7,074 nucleotides of DNA from Paracoccaceae bacterium (GTDB lineage Bacteria; Pseudomonadota; Alphaproteobacteria; Rhodobacterales; Rhodobacteraceae), in the NCBI GenBank assembly GCA_003551745.1, contig PUNI01000284.1:1-7074 (forward strand), given 5' to 3'. Numbering within the stretch: the stretch's first letter is position 1; the number at the start of each line of letters is the position of its first letter. The notes below the pieces were generated by a model. That model did no database searches, was not told the DNA's origin, and saw nothing but the letters and a program-made list of their open reading frames with translations. Positions 1-6,975 of the stretch are shown here, piece by piece. The position numbers and the translations under genes are program-made.

Positions 1-594
1 CACACCGGCGATCGGCACCGTCCACGCCAGCGTGTCGCCCATGGGCCAGCCGGCGCGGTCGGCGGCCAGCATGGCGCCGATGAAGAACACGTTCAGAAGC
101 GTCGGCGTGGCGGCGGCAGCCACGAAGCGCCCCATCGCGTTCAGCACTCCGGACAGCAGCGCGGCAAGCGAGATGAAGAGGATGTAGGGAAAGCAGATGC
201 GCCCGTAGTGCACGGCAAGATCGAAGCGCTCGTCGCCCAGAAAGCCCCCCGCCATGGCCAGCACCAGCCAGGGCATGGCCGCCAGCGCGACGAGCGTGAA
301 GACGATCAGCAGGCTGGCGAGCCCCGCGAAGGCGTCGCGGGCAAAGCCCGTCGCGTCCTCCCCGGCCTGCAGCCGCTTGGCATACATCGGCACGAAGGCG
401 ACGGTGAAGGCGCCCTCGGCGAAGAAGCGACGGAACATGTTGGGCAGGGTGAAGGCGATCAGGAAGGCCTCGGCCACCGGCCCCGCGCCCAGAAAGGCCG
501 CGATCAGTACGTCGCGCACGAAGCCCGCGACGCGGCTGACGAAGGTCCAGACGCTGACGGTGAGGAAGGCGGCCAGCAGCCGGATCTGCCTCAT
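1..594 (-). CDS. murJ: Lipid II flippase MurJ (MviN), N-terminal 198 residues; cut by window edge
   Basis: This is the inner-membrane MOP-superfamily transporter that flips the peptidoglycan precursor lipid II to the periplasmic face. Reading leftward from ATG at 594-592, I translate 198 codons with no stop before base 1, so the C-terminal part (E. coli MurJ has about 510 residues) lies outside the window. The signature N-terminus is clear: VSRVAGFVRD at residues 19-28, then LPNMFRRFFAEGAF at 50-63 and CFPYILF at 134-140. R21 and R27 align with the essential Arg18 and Arg24 of E. coli MurJ; E42 sits where E. coli has Asp39, a conservative change. Hydrophobic stretches near 6-36, 91-116 and 134-150 look membrane-spanning. 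The start codon overlaps the glnD stop as ATGA, and no clear Shine-Dalgarno precedes it, so translation is probably coupled to glnD. The family call is very safe. Confidence 0.96.
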   Translation of the reverse strand, partial: MRQIRLLAAFLTVSVWTFVSRVAGFVRDVLIAAFLGAGPVAEAFLIAFTLPNMFRRFFAEGAFTVAFVPMYAKRLQAGEDATGFARDAFAGLASLLIVFTLVALAAMPWLVLAMAGGFLGDERFDLAVHYGRICFPYILFISLAALLSGVLNAMGRFVAAAATPTLLNVFFIGAMLAADRAGWPMGDTLAWTVPIAGV

Positions 595-3404
595 TGCGCG
601 CCGGCGCGCTCGGCCCCGGCCGCGATCGCGGCGCGCAGCTTCTTCTCCAGCGCCTCCTGCCGGGCCTTGGCGTGCAGCTTCAGCCCGAACATGTCCTTGA
701 CATAGAAGCTGTCCACTGCCTGAAGCCCGTAGGTGGCGATCACCGCCGAGGCGATCTGGATGTTCGAGGCGGCGAGCGTGCGGGTGAGATCATAAAGCAG
801 GCCCGGCCGGTCGCGGGTGTCGACCTCGATGATGGTGTAGATGTCCGAGCCCTCGTTGTCGAAGGTGATCGAGGTCGGCAACCGGAACGGCCGCTCGCGC
901 CGCTTGACCTTGTCGCGGGCCTGCAGCGCTTCGCCGGCCATCACCTCGCCTGCGAAGGTGCGCGCGATCATCTTGCGCAGCCGGGGCAGCCGGCCGGCCT
1001 CGTAGGGGTGGCCCTCGATGTCCTGAATCCAGAAGACGGCGGTGGCATAGCCGTCCTTCGAGGTGTAGGTGCGCGCGTCCACAACATTGGCACCGACGAG
1101 CGCGAGCGCCCCGGCCAGCCGCGAGAATATCCCCGGATGGTCGGCCAGTGCAAAGCAGGCGCGGGTCGCGTCGCGGTCCATGTCGGGGTGCAGGTCGATG
1201 CGGATCTCGTCGTCGCCGATCCCGCGCAGCAGATGGGCGAAGATCACATGGGTCTCGGTGGGAAGCCCCTGCCAGTAGGGGCCGTAATGCCGCGCCATCT
1301 CGGCGCGCAACTCGGGCCGTGTCCAGTCGGCCAGCGCCTCGCGCAGCGCCCGCTTTGCCTCGTCCTCGCGCTTCTCGCGGTTGAGATCCTCCAGCCCCGT
1401 TTCCAGCGCGTCGGCCGTGACCTTGTAGAGCCGGCGCAGCAGCATCGCCTTCCAGTTGTTCCAGGTGCCGGGCCCCACGCCGCGGATGTCGCAGACCGTC
1501 AGCACCGTCAGCAGGTCGAGCCGCTTCCTCGTGCGCACGGCCTTGGCGAAGTCGCGCACCGTGCGCGGATCGGCGATGTCGCGCTTCTGCGCCATGTCGG
1601 ACATCAGCAGATGCTGGCGCACCAGCCATTCCACCGTGTCGGCATCCTCGGCGTTCAGCCGGAAGCGGGGGGCAAGCCGGCGGGCGATGCGGGCCCCGAC
1701 CACGGAATGATGCTCGGGCAGGCCCTTGCCGATGTCGTGCAGGAGCAGGGCCAGATAGAGCACGCGCCGGTTCAGCCCGTCCTCGAGGATGCGGCTGGCC
1801 ACGGGCAGCTCCTCGCCCAGCTCGCCCCGTTCGAGCTGGGCCAGCACCGAGATGCACTGGATGGTGTGCTCGTCGACCGTGAAGTGGTGATAGACGTTGA
1901 ACTGCATCATCGCCACGATGCGGCCGAACTCGGGGATGAAGGCCCCCAGCACACCGAGCTCGTTCATCCGCCGCAGCGCCCGCTCTGGGTTGCCGTGCTT
2001 CAGGAGCAGGTCGAGGAAGATCCGGTTGGCCTCGGCGCTCTCGCGGATGTCGGCCAGCAGCGGCAGGCTGGCGGCCACCAGCCGCATCGCGTCGGGGTGG
2101 ATCAGCAGGCCGGTGCGCAGCGCCTCCTCGAAGATGCGCAGCAGGTTCAGCGGATCGGCGAGAAAGGCGTCGGCATCCTGCACCGCCAGTCGGCCATGAC
2201 GCTCCACATAGCCGGCCCGCACCTTGCGGCGGCGCTTGAACAGCCGTTCCAGCCCCGGGGCGCGCTTCACATGGGCCGTTTCCAGCGCCGTCAGGAAGAT
2301 GCGGGTCAGCTCGCCGACCTGGGTGGCATGGCGGAAATAGTCCTGCATGAAATGCTCGACGGCGCGGCGGCCGCCGGCATCCTGATAGCCCATGCGCTCG
2401 GCCACCTCGACCTGCATGTCGAAGGTCAGCTGATCGGCCGCCCGGCCGGCGATGAAATGCAGATGGCAGCGAACCGCCCAGAGAAACGTCTCGGCCTCGC
2501 GGAAGCTGCGATACTCCTGCTCGCTGAACATGCCCAGCGGGACAAGCTCGGCCGCCGTGTCGACGCGGTGCAGGTATTTCGCGATCCAGTAGAGCGTCTG
2601 CAGGTCGCGCAGCCCGCCCTTGCCCTCCTTGACGTTCGGCTCCAGCACATAGCGCTGGCCGCCCTGGCGCCGATGCCGCTCGTCGCGCTCGGCCAGCTTG
2701 GCCTCGATGAACTCGCGGGCGCTGTTGCGGAAGAGATCGGACCACAGCCGCTCCTTCAGCTCCTCGGCCAGCGCCGCATGGCCGCACAGGAGCCGATGCT
2801 CGAGCAGCGCCGTGCGGATGGTGATGTCGTCCCGGCCGAGGCGGATGCAGTCACCGACCGTGCGGGTGGCATGGCCCACCTTCAGCTTGAGGTCCCACAG
2901 CATGTAGAGGGTGGACTCGACCACGCTTTCGGCCCAGCCCGTGATCTTCCACGGCGTCAGGAACAGCAGATCCACGTCGGAATGCGGGGCCATCTCGGCG
3001 CGGCCGTAGCCGCCGACGGCCAGGACCGCGAGCCGCTCGCCCTCGGTCGGGTTGGGCAGCGGGTGCAGATGGCGTATCGCCACATCGAGCGCTGTCAGCA
3101 CGAGCGCATCGACCAGCGCGGTCTGCGCCGTCACCAGCCCGCGCGCTGCGCGCGGCTCGGCCCGGAAGGCGGCCTCGAGCGCGGCCTCCCCGCGGGTGCG
3201 GGCCGCCTGCAACTCGGCCACCGCGGCGGCGCGCTTGCTGCGCGCATCCAGTGCGCCGGCAAGCGCCGCGTCGATGCGGCCCGTCAGCGCCGGGCGGTCG
3301 ATCAGACGATCGAGCGGGATCAGCGGCGCGGGGTCGTCGGAGGCGTGGGGCGCGGCGTCCGGCTCAGAAGCCGGGGCCGACGAAGCTGCGCGGCGCGGGG
3401 TCAA
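591..3404 (-). CDS. glnD: Bifunctional PII uridylyltransferase / uridylyl-removing enzyme GlnD
   Basis: GlnD senses glutamine and adds UMP to, or removes it from, the PII signalling proteins (GlnB/GlnK), setting glutamine synthetase and Ntr activity; it acts in the cytosol. The 937 residues show the full family order. A nucleotidyltransferase domain carries GGYGR at 131-135 and SDVD at 142-145, with its partner segment near 255-275. An HD phosphohydrolase domain has YHHFTVDEHT at 505-514, LLHDIGKG at 554-561 and H566. Two C-terminal ACT domains lie near 748-830 and 857-935. E. coli GlnD is 890 residues; the excess here is an Ala/Pro-rich N-terminus without recognisable domains. The start is TTG at 3404-3402: an in-frame stop at 3413-3411 limits the frame, the next in-frame Met is residue 137, past the start of the nucleotidyltransferase motif, and AGGTGA lies 6 nt upstream. 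The gene overlaps the lipoprotein gene before it by 41 bp and murJ after it by ATGA. Residue 565 is His where I recall Asp in most relatives. Confidence 0.97.
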   Translation of the reverse strand: MTPRRAASSAPASEPDAAPHASDDPAPLIPLDRLIDRPALTGRIDAALAGALDARSKRAAAVAELQAARTRGEAALEAAFRAEPRAARGLVTAQTALVDALVLTALDVAIRHLHPLPNPTEGERLAVLAVGGYGRAEMAPHSDVDLLFLTPWKITGWAESVVESTLYMLWDLKLKVGHATRTVGDCIRLGRDDITIRTALLEHRLLCGHAALAEELKERLWSDLFRNSAREFIEAKLAERDERHRRQGGQRYVLEPNVKEGKGGLRDLQTLYWIAKYLHRVDTAAELVPLGMFSEQEYRSFREAETFLWAVRCHLHFIAGRAADQLTFDMQVEVAERMGYQDAGGRRAVEHFMQDYFRHATQVGELTRIFLTALETAHVKRAPGLERLFKRRRKVRAGYVERHGRLAVQDADAFLADPLNLLRIFEEALRTGLLIHPDAMRLVAASLPLLADIRESAEANRIFLDLLLKHGNPERALRRMNELGVLGAFIPEFGRIVAMMQFNVYHHFTVDEHTIQCISVLAQLERGELGEELPVASRILEDGLNRRVLYLALLLHDIGKGLPEHHSVVGARIARRLAPRFRLNAEDADTVEWLVRQHLLMSDMAQKRDIADPRTVRDFAKAVRTRKRLDLLTVLTVCDIRGVGPGTWNNWKAMLLRRLYKVTADALETGLEDLNREKREDEAKRALREALADWTRPELRAEMARHYGPYWQGLPTETHVIFAHLLRGIGDDEIRIDLHPDMDRDATRACFALADHPGIFSRLAGALALVGANVVDARTYTSKDGYATAVFWIQDIEGHPYEAGRLPRLRKMIARTFAGEVMAGEALQARDKVKRRERPFRLPTSITFDNEGSDIYTIIEVDTRDRPGLLYDLTRTLAASNIQIASAVIATYGLQAVDSFYVKDMFGLKLHAKARQEALEKKLRAAIAAGAERAGAQ

Positions 3405-4611
3405 TGACGATCACCTGACTGTCGCGGATCTGGGCCACCGCGAGGCCCCGTTCGTTGGTGCCGTCCGGCCGCAGCCGGAACGCGCCGTTGACCCCGGCGA
3501 AGCCCGAAGCCTGGGTCAGGGCGGAGCGCCCGAGCGGATCGGACCGGCCCGAGCGGGCCAGCGCGCCCACCGCGGCGATGCCGTCATAGGCCAGCGCCGC
3601 GATGGGATGCGGATCGCGGCCGAAGGCGCCGCGGTAGCGGGCGTTGAACTGCGCGGTGAGGCTCGGGTCGGGCAGCGCGAACCAGCCGCCCTGCACGCCG
3701 GAGAGCTCCAGCGTGGCCGGCGGGATGTCCCAGCGGGTCAGGCCGATGAACTGATACTCCTGCGGCCGAACTCCGTTCTCGGGCAACAGCTGCATCAGCA
3801 GCGGCAGCGCGCCGGCGGAGTTCGAGGTGAAGAAGATCGACTGGGCGGCGTTGCTGCGTGCCATGTCGGCAATCCGCGGCACCGCCTCGACGACGCCCTG
3901 CTGCGAGAAGTCGAACCCCTCGACCCCGGCCATGGTGCCGCCCGCGGCCGACACGCCCTGCTGGATCGCCCGCCGGCCGATCTCGCCGGATTCGTTGCGC
4001 TCGTAGACAGCCAGTACGCTGCCCTTGCCCTCGCGCTGCGCATAGCTTGCGAGCCGGCGTGCCGTGTTCTCGAAGGTCGGCCCCATGATGAAGACGTTGC
4101 CGCCCGCAGCATTCGGGTTGTTGGAAAAGCTCAGCACGCTCACGTTGCTGCCGGCCACGGCCTGCCCGGCGGCGCGGGCCGAGTCGCTGAACACCGGGCC
4201 CAGGATGATCTGCGCACCCTCGCTGACGGCCAGGCTGGCCTGCTGCGCGGCGCGTTCGGCGCTGCCGGCCGTGTTGTAGACCCGCAGATCGACGCGCACC
4301 CCGGAAAGGTCCGACACGGCCAGTCGCGCCGCGTTCTCAAGGCTCGTGGCCAGCTGCGTGTCTCCGGATTGCCCGGAGCCGCCCGGGACCAGAAGCGCCA
4401 CGCGGATCGGCGCATCGGGCTCCAGCTGCGGCCCGCGCTCGGGCGCGGCCATCGTGATCGGCTCGCAGGCGGCCAGCCAGAGCGCGGCCGCACCCACCCC
4501 AGCCGTGCGCATCAGCCGCCGCAGCAGGCCCGACGGGGCCGGTCGGCCACCCTCGCGCCGCGCGGGGTCCGGATGCGGCAGGTTGCGGGCGCTGGTCAAA
4601 ACGGCAAACAT
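3364..4611 (-). CDS. LpoA-like penicillin-binding protein activator, periplasmic-binding-fold lipoprotein
   Basis: This is a predicted lipoprotein of 415 residues with a type I periplasmic-binding fold (Peripla_BP_6), the class annotated as penicillin-binding protein activator. E. coli LpoA stimulates the synthase PBP1A from the outer membrane; the same role here is inferred. A hydrophobic segment at about 36-48 ends in the lipobox LAAC, with Cys49 as the likely lipidated residue. The binding fold runs from about 69 to 400, with VALLVPGGSG (71-80), IILGPVFSDS (135-144), AYDGIAAVGA (341-350) and GVNGAFRLRPDGTNERGL (373-390). The protein lacks the N-terminal TPR-like domain of E. coli LpoA (about 680 residues). 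The ATG at 4611-4609 has GAGG 9 nt upstream (4624-4621) and gives an unusually long, Pro/Arg-rich stretch before the signal core; ATG at 4512-4510 (Met34) would give a compact signal peptide but has no good ribosome site. Divergent rsmI and nearby yraN match the E. coli lpoA neighbourhood. An amino-acid-binding role for the fold is the main alternative. Confidence 0.88.
   Translation of the reverse strand: MFAVLTSARNLPHPDPARREGGRPAPSGLLRRLMRTAGVGAAALWLAACEPITMAAPERGPQLEPDAPIRVALLVPGGSGQSGDTQLATSLENAARLAVSDLSGVRVDLRVYNTAGSAERAAQQASLAVSEGAQIILGPVFSDSARAAGQAVAGSNVSVLSFSNNPNAAGGNVFIMGPTFENTARRLASYAQREGKGSVLAVYERNESGEIGRRAIQQGVSAAGGTMAGVEGFDFSQQGVVEAVPRIADMARSNAAQSIFFTSNSAGALPLLMQLLPENGVRPQEYQFIGLTRWDIPPATLELSGVQGGWFALPDPSLTAQFNARYRGAFGRDPHPIAALAYDGIAAVGALARSGRSDPLGRSALTQASGFAGVNGAFRLRPDGTNERGLAVAQIRDSQVIVIDPAPRSFVGPGF
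3411..3416 (-). promoter_or_regulatory. Shine-Dalgarno of glnD, deciding its TTG start
   Basis: On the minus strand AGGTGA occupies 3416-3411 and is followed by a 6-nt spacer and TTG at 3404-3402. It lies inside the 3' end of the upstream lipoprotein gene. The in-frame TGA at 3413-3411 overlaps it, so no longer glnD product is possible, and there is no in-frame ATG for the next 136 codons. Together these make the TTG the best start. Confidence 0.7.
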
Positions 4612-4699
4612 CGGCAGGGACCTCGCGGATGATCGGCAAGCCTCCGCAGCTTACGCGCTGGCGCCGGGCAAGTAAACTTGAGCGGAGACCGTTACAGCC
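4612..4699. promoter_or_regulatory. Divergent intergenic spacer between the lipoprotein gene and rsmI
   Basis: This 88-bp spacer must hold the 5' signals of both divergent gene sets. An imperfect inverted repeat, AGCTTAC (4648-4654) and GTAAACT (4672-4678), matches at 6 of 7 positions around a 17-nt GC-rich centre containing GGCGCC. One arm holds a -10-like TAAACT reading rightward (4673-4678) and the other a -10-like TAAGCT reading leftward. A rightward start about 7 nt after TAAACT would clip the GGAG at 4684-4687, so the rsmI promoter may lie elsewhere. No riboswitch or terminator is visible. Confidence 0.5.
4648..4676 (-). promoter_or_regulatory. Possible sigma70-type promoter for the lipoprotein-glnD-murJ set
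   Basis: On the minus strand TTTACT (4676-4671) and TAAGCT (4653-4648) are separated by 17 nt, matching the -35 and -10 consensus at 4 of 6 and 3 of 6 positions. A start about 7 nt downstream would leave a leader of roughly 30 nt that keeps the GAGG ribosome site before ATG 4611. This is the AT-richest part of an 88-bp divergent spacer, which adds some weight. Alphaproteobacterial promoters are poorly predicted by eye, so this is tentative. Confidence 0.3.
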
Positions 4700-5599
4700 A
4701 TGCCTTCCTCGACGCCAGCCGGTTCGGAGGACGCCGCGTCCGGTGCGCCCCGGCGCCCCGAGCCCGGCCTGCATCTGGTGGCCACCCCGATCGGGGCGGC
4801 GCGCGACATCACCCTGCATGCGCTCGACGTGCTGCGCGGGGCGGAGGTGCTGGCGGCGGAGGATACCCGCAGCCTGCGCCGGCTGCTGGAGATCCACGGG
4901 ATTTCGCTGGGCGGCCGGCCGCTCGTCGCCTATCACGACCACAACGGCCCCGAGGTGCGTCCGCGGCTGCTGGCGGCGCTGGCCGAGGGCCGCAGCGTTG
5001 CCTATGCCTCCGAGGCCGGCACGCCGCTGGTGGCCGACCCGGGTTATCAGCTGGCGCGGGCCGCGATCGCGGCGGGCCACCGGGTGCTGGCAGCCCCGGG
5101 GCCCTCGGCGGTGCTGGCCGCGCTGAGCGTGTCCGGGCTGCCCAGCGACCGCTTCCTGTTTGCGGGGTTCCCGCCGGCGCAGGCCGGGGCCCGGCGGCGC
5201 TGGATCGAGGAATTGCGCGCCGTGCCGGCGACGCTCGTGCTCTTCGAATCGCCGCGCCGCGTGGGCCGGCTGTTGGGCGAGCTGGGCGCCGCCTGGGGCG
5301 GCATGCGGGAGGCGGCGCTCTGCCGAGAGCTGACGAAACGCTTCGAGGAGGTGCGCCGCGGCACGCTGGCCAGCCTCGCGGCCGAGGTTGCCGCAGCGCC
5401 GCCGCGCGGCGAGGTGGTGCTGGTCGTCGACCGCGCCCCTGCCGCGGCCGAGGCAACGCCGGAGACGGTGGAGGAGGCATTGCGCGACCGGCTCGCGCGC
5501 ATGTCGCTGAAGGCCGCCGTGGCCGAGGTGGCCGCCGAGACGGGCCGGCCGCGGCGCGAGGTCTATCAGGCCGCGCTGCGGCTGGAGGCCGGCGCGTGA
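4700..5599 (+). CDS. rsmI: 16S rRNA (cytidine-1402 2'-O) methyltransferase RsmI
   Basis: RsmI uses S-adenosylmethionine to methylate the ribose 2'-OH of C1402 in 16S rRNA, near the ribosomal P site; RsmH adds a base methyl to the same nucleotide. The 299 residues (E. coli 286) carry the whole tetrapyrrole-methylase-fold pattern: HLVATPIGAARDIT (25-38), AAEDTR (52-57), YHDHNG (78-83), SEAGTPLVADPG (104-115), PGPSAVLAALSVSGLPSDRF (133-152), LFESPRR (181-187), CRELTKRFEEV (208-218) and GEVVLVV (237-243). The usual SDAGTP reads SEAGTP here and PIGNLxD reads PIGAARD. About 20 Ser/Ala/Pro-rich residues precede the conserved core, so a start further in cannot be excluded, but no ATG is available there; GGAG at 4684-4687 sits 12 nt before ATG 4700. 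It is first in a rightward set and its stop overlaps the yraN start. Confidence 0.96.
   Translation: MPSSTPAGSEDAASGAPRRPEPGLHLVATPIGAARDITLHALDVLRGAEVLAAEDTRSLRRLLEIHGISLGGRPLVAYHDHNGPEVRPRLLAALAEGRSVAYASEAGTPLVADPGYQLARAAIAAGHRVLAAPGPSAVLAALSVSGLPSDRFLFAGFPPAQAGARRRWIEELRAVPATLVLFESPRRVGRLLGELGAAWGGMREAALCRELTKRFEEVRRGTLASLAAEVAAAPPRGEVVLVVDRAPAAAEATPETVEEALRDRLARMSLKAAVAEVAAETGRPRREVYQAALRLEAGA
5584..5588 (+). promoter_or_regulatory. Shine-Dalgarno of yraN, deciding its GTG start
   Basis: GGAGG lies inside the last codons of rsmI, 7 nt before GTG at 5596-5598. The frame is open far upstream (through rsmI to about 4678), so reading-frame length alone would mislead. This strong site together with the family's N-terminal pattern fixes the GTG start. 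Confidence 0.75.
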
Positions 5600-5961
5600 G
5601 CCGCCGTCTCGCCGGCGCCACCGGCCACCGGGCCGGGCAGGCGGCCGAGGCGATCGTCGCCGCCCGCTATCTGCGCGCAGGCTGCGAGCTGCTGGCCGAA
5701 CGCTGGCGCGGGCAGGGCGGCGAGATCGACCTGGTACTGCGCCGGGGCGGGGAGGTGATCTTCGTCGAGGTCAAGAAGAGCCGCAGCTTTTCCCGCGCGG
5801 CCGAACGCCTGTCGCCCCGGCAGGCGCAGCGGCTGCTCGACGCGGCGGCCGAGTTCCTCGCCGGCCAGCCGCTGGGGCAGGCCACGCCCACGCGCTTCGA
5901 CGTGGCGCTGGTGGATGCGACCGGTGCGGTCGAGATCATCGAGAACGCGCTCGGCCCCTGA
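5596..5961 (+). CDS. yraN: YraN family (UPF0102) nuclease-fold protein
   Basis: This 121-residue protein belongs to UPF0102/YraN, a widespread family with a restriction-endonuclease / Holliday-junction-resolvase-like fold whose exact role is not settled. The family pattern is complete: G-x3-E near 14-18 with AARYL (22-26), then RGQGGEIDLV (38-47) and VIFVEVKKSR (54-63). E43, D45, E58 and K60 form the expected metal-binding nuclease-like set, so activity is plausible but inferred. The start is GTG at 5596, overlapping the rsmI stop as GTGA, with a strong ribosome site; an apparent frame running back to 4678 is only GC-rich shadow opposite another frame of rsmI. Length is normal for the family (about 115-130). 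The rsmI-yraN pairing is common in proteobacteria and suggests co-transcription and translational coupling. Confidence 0.95.
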   Translation: MSRRLAGATGHRAGQAAEAIVAARYLRAGCELLAERWRGQGGEIDLVLRRGGEVIFVEVKKSRSFSRAAERLSPRQAQRLLDAAAEFLAGQPLGQATPTRFDVALVDATGAVEIIENALGP

Positions 5962-6027
5962 GCCCGGCGGGCGTTGCAACCCGCTGCCGGCTGCGGCATT
6001 CATCGCGCAGGTCATGCGGGGGTCGAG

Positions 6028-6975
6028 ATGGGCCTGAAGGTCGCCTTCCAGATGGATCCGGTCGATGCGGTGGACATCGACGCCGACAGCACCTTCCGGC
6101 TGGCCGAGGAGGCGCAGGCGCGCGGGCACGAGCTTTTCTACTACCCGCCCGACGCGCTGAGCTATCGCGCCGGCCGCGTCGTCGCCCGCGGCTGGCCCAT
6201 GGAGTTGCGCCGCGAGAAGGGCGACCATGTGCGCTTCGGCCTGGAGGCCGAGATCGACCTGGCCGAGTGGGATGTGGTCTGGCTTCGCCAGGACCCGCCC
6301 TTCGACATGCACTACATCACCACCACGCATCTGCTGGAGATGCTGGCCGGGCAGACACTGGTGGTGAACGATCCGTTCTGGGTGAGGAACGCGCCGGAAA
6401 AGCTTATGGTGCTAAGCTTTCCAGATCTGACGCCGCCCACCATGATCGCCCGCGAGTTGCGCGCGATCCGCGCCTTCAAGGCCGAGCACGGCGACATCAT
6501 CCTCAAGCCGCTCTACGGCAACGGTGGCGCCGGTGTCTTCCGGCTCGACCCCAACGACCGCAACCTCGCCGCGCTGCACGAACTCTTCGCCGGCTTTACC
6601 CGCGAGCCGCTGATCGCGCAGAAATTCCTGCCGGCGGTGGCCAAGGGCGACAAGCGGGTGATCCTCGTCGATGGCGAGCCCGTGGGGGCGATCAACCGCA
6701 TCCCGGCGGTGGGCGAGACGCGCTCGAACCTGCATGTGGGCGGTCGCGCCGAGCCGGTCGCGCTGACCGAGCGCGACCGCGAGATCTGCGCCCGCATCGG
6801 TCCGTCCCTGCGCGAGAAGGGGCAGGTCTTCGTCGGGATCGACGTCATCGGCGACTGGCTGACCGAGATCAACGTGACCTCGCCGACCGGCATCCAGGAA
6901 CTGGAGCGCTTCGACGGGGTCAATGTGGCCGGTCGCATCTGGGAGGCGGTCGAGGCGCGGCGGGCGGCGATGTGA
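6028..6975 (+). CDS. gshB: Glutathione synthetase GshB
   Basis: GshB joins gamma-glutamylcysteine and glycine with ATP to make glutathione, the second step of the pathway, in the cytosol. The 315 residues match the E. coli enzyme in length and along the whole chain: FQMDPVD (7-13), WLRQDPPFD (85-93), VNDP (113-116), the start of the ATP-grasp domain at about 120, [17 protein letters not shown] (156-172), [20 protein letters not shown] (207-226), [12 protein letters not shown] (229-240), [10 protein letters not shown] (267-276) and [12 protein letters not shown] (278-289). I chose ATG 6028 because the conserved N-terminus begins there; a frame extending back to TTG 5974 adds 18 residues with no family likeness. 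The ribosome site is a weak G-run at 6018-6022. A 66-bp gap separates it from yraN, so it may be in the same transcript. It ends overlapping the next gene. gshA is not in the window. Confidence 0.97.
   Translation: MGLKVAFQMDPVDAVDIDADSTFRLAEEAQARGHELFYYPPDALSYRAGRVVARGWPMELRREKGDHVRFGLEAEIDLAEWDVVWLRQDPPFDMHYITTTHLLEMLAGQTLVVNDPFWVRNAPEKLMVLSFPDLTPPTMIARELRAIRAFKAEHGDIILKPLYGNGGAGVFRLDPNDRNLAALHELFAGFTREPLIAQKFLPAVAKGDKRVILVDGEPVGAINRIPAVGETRSNLHVGGRAEPVALTERDREICARIGPSLREKGQVFVGIDVIGDWLTEINVTSPTGIQELERFDGVNVAGRIWEAVEARRAAM

Noticed and set aside
790..2787. A 665-codon minus-strand frame overlapping glnD in another register.
   Set aside because: Arg/Ala/Pro-rich shadow translation typical of 70% GC DNA, with no recognisable domain and no independent signals.
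594..3407. A 937-codon open frame on the plus strand lying exactly opposite glnD.
   Set aside because: It is in codon register with glnD, so GC-rich codon use keeps stops off the antisense strand. The product is a low-complexity His/Gln/Arg/Ala-rich string with no family likeness, whereas the minus strand encodes complete GlnD.
3052..4632. A 526-codon plus-strand frame opposite the lipoprotein gene and the glnD 5' end.
   Set aside because: No domain, skewed composition, and it covers two well-supported minus-strand genes and their overlap.
4678..5595. A long upstream extension of the yraN frame through rsmI, suggesting a fused protein.
   Set aside because: The extension is an Arg/Gly/Ala-rich off-frame reading of rsmI. 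YraN family similarity begins just after GTG 5596, which has its own GGAGG site.
5964..5990. Imperfect stem-loop after yraN (CCGGC+GGG pairing with CCC and GCCGG across a 3-nt bulge and 8-nt loop), considered as a terminator.
   Set aside because: No T-run follows, the stem is short and bulged, and GC-rich DNA forms such pairings often. It does not show that gshB is separately transcribed.
5974..6027. An earlier TTG start for gshB at 5974.
   Set aside because: The 18 extra residues have no likeness to glutathione synthetases, while ATG 6028 gives the exact family N-terminus and the usual 315-residue length.
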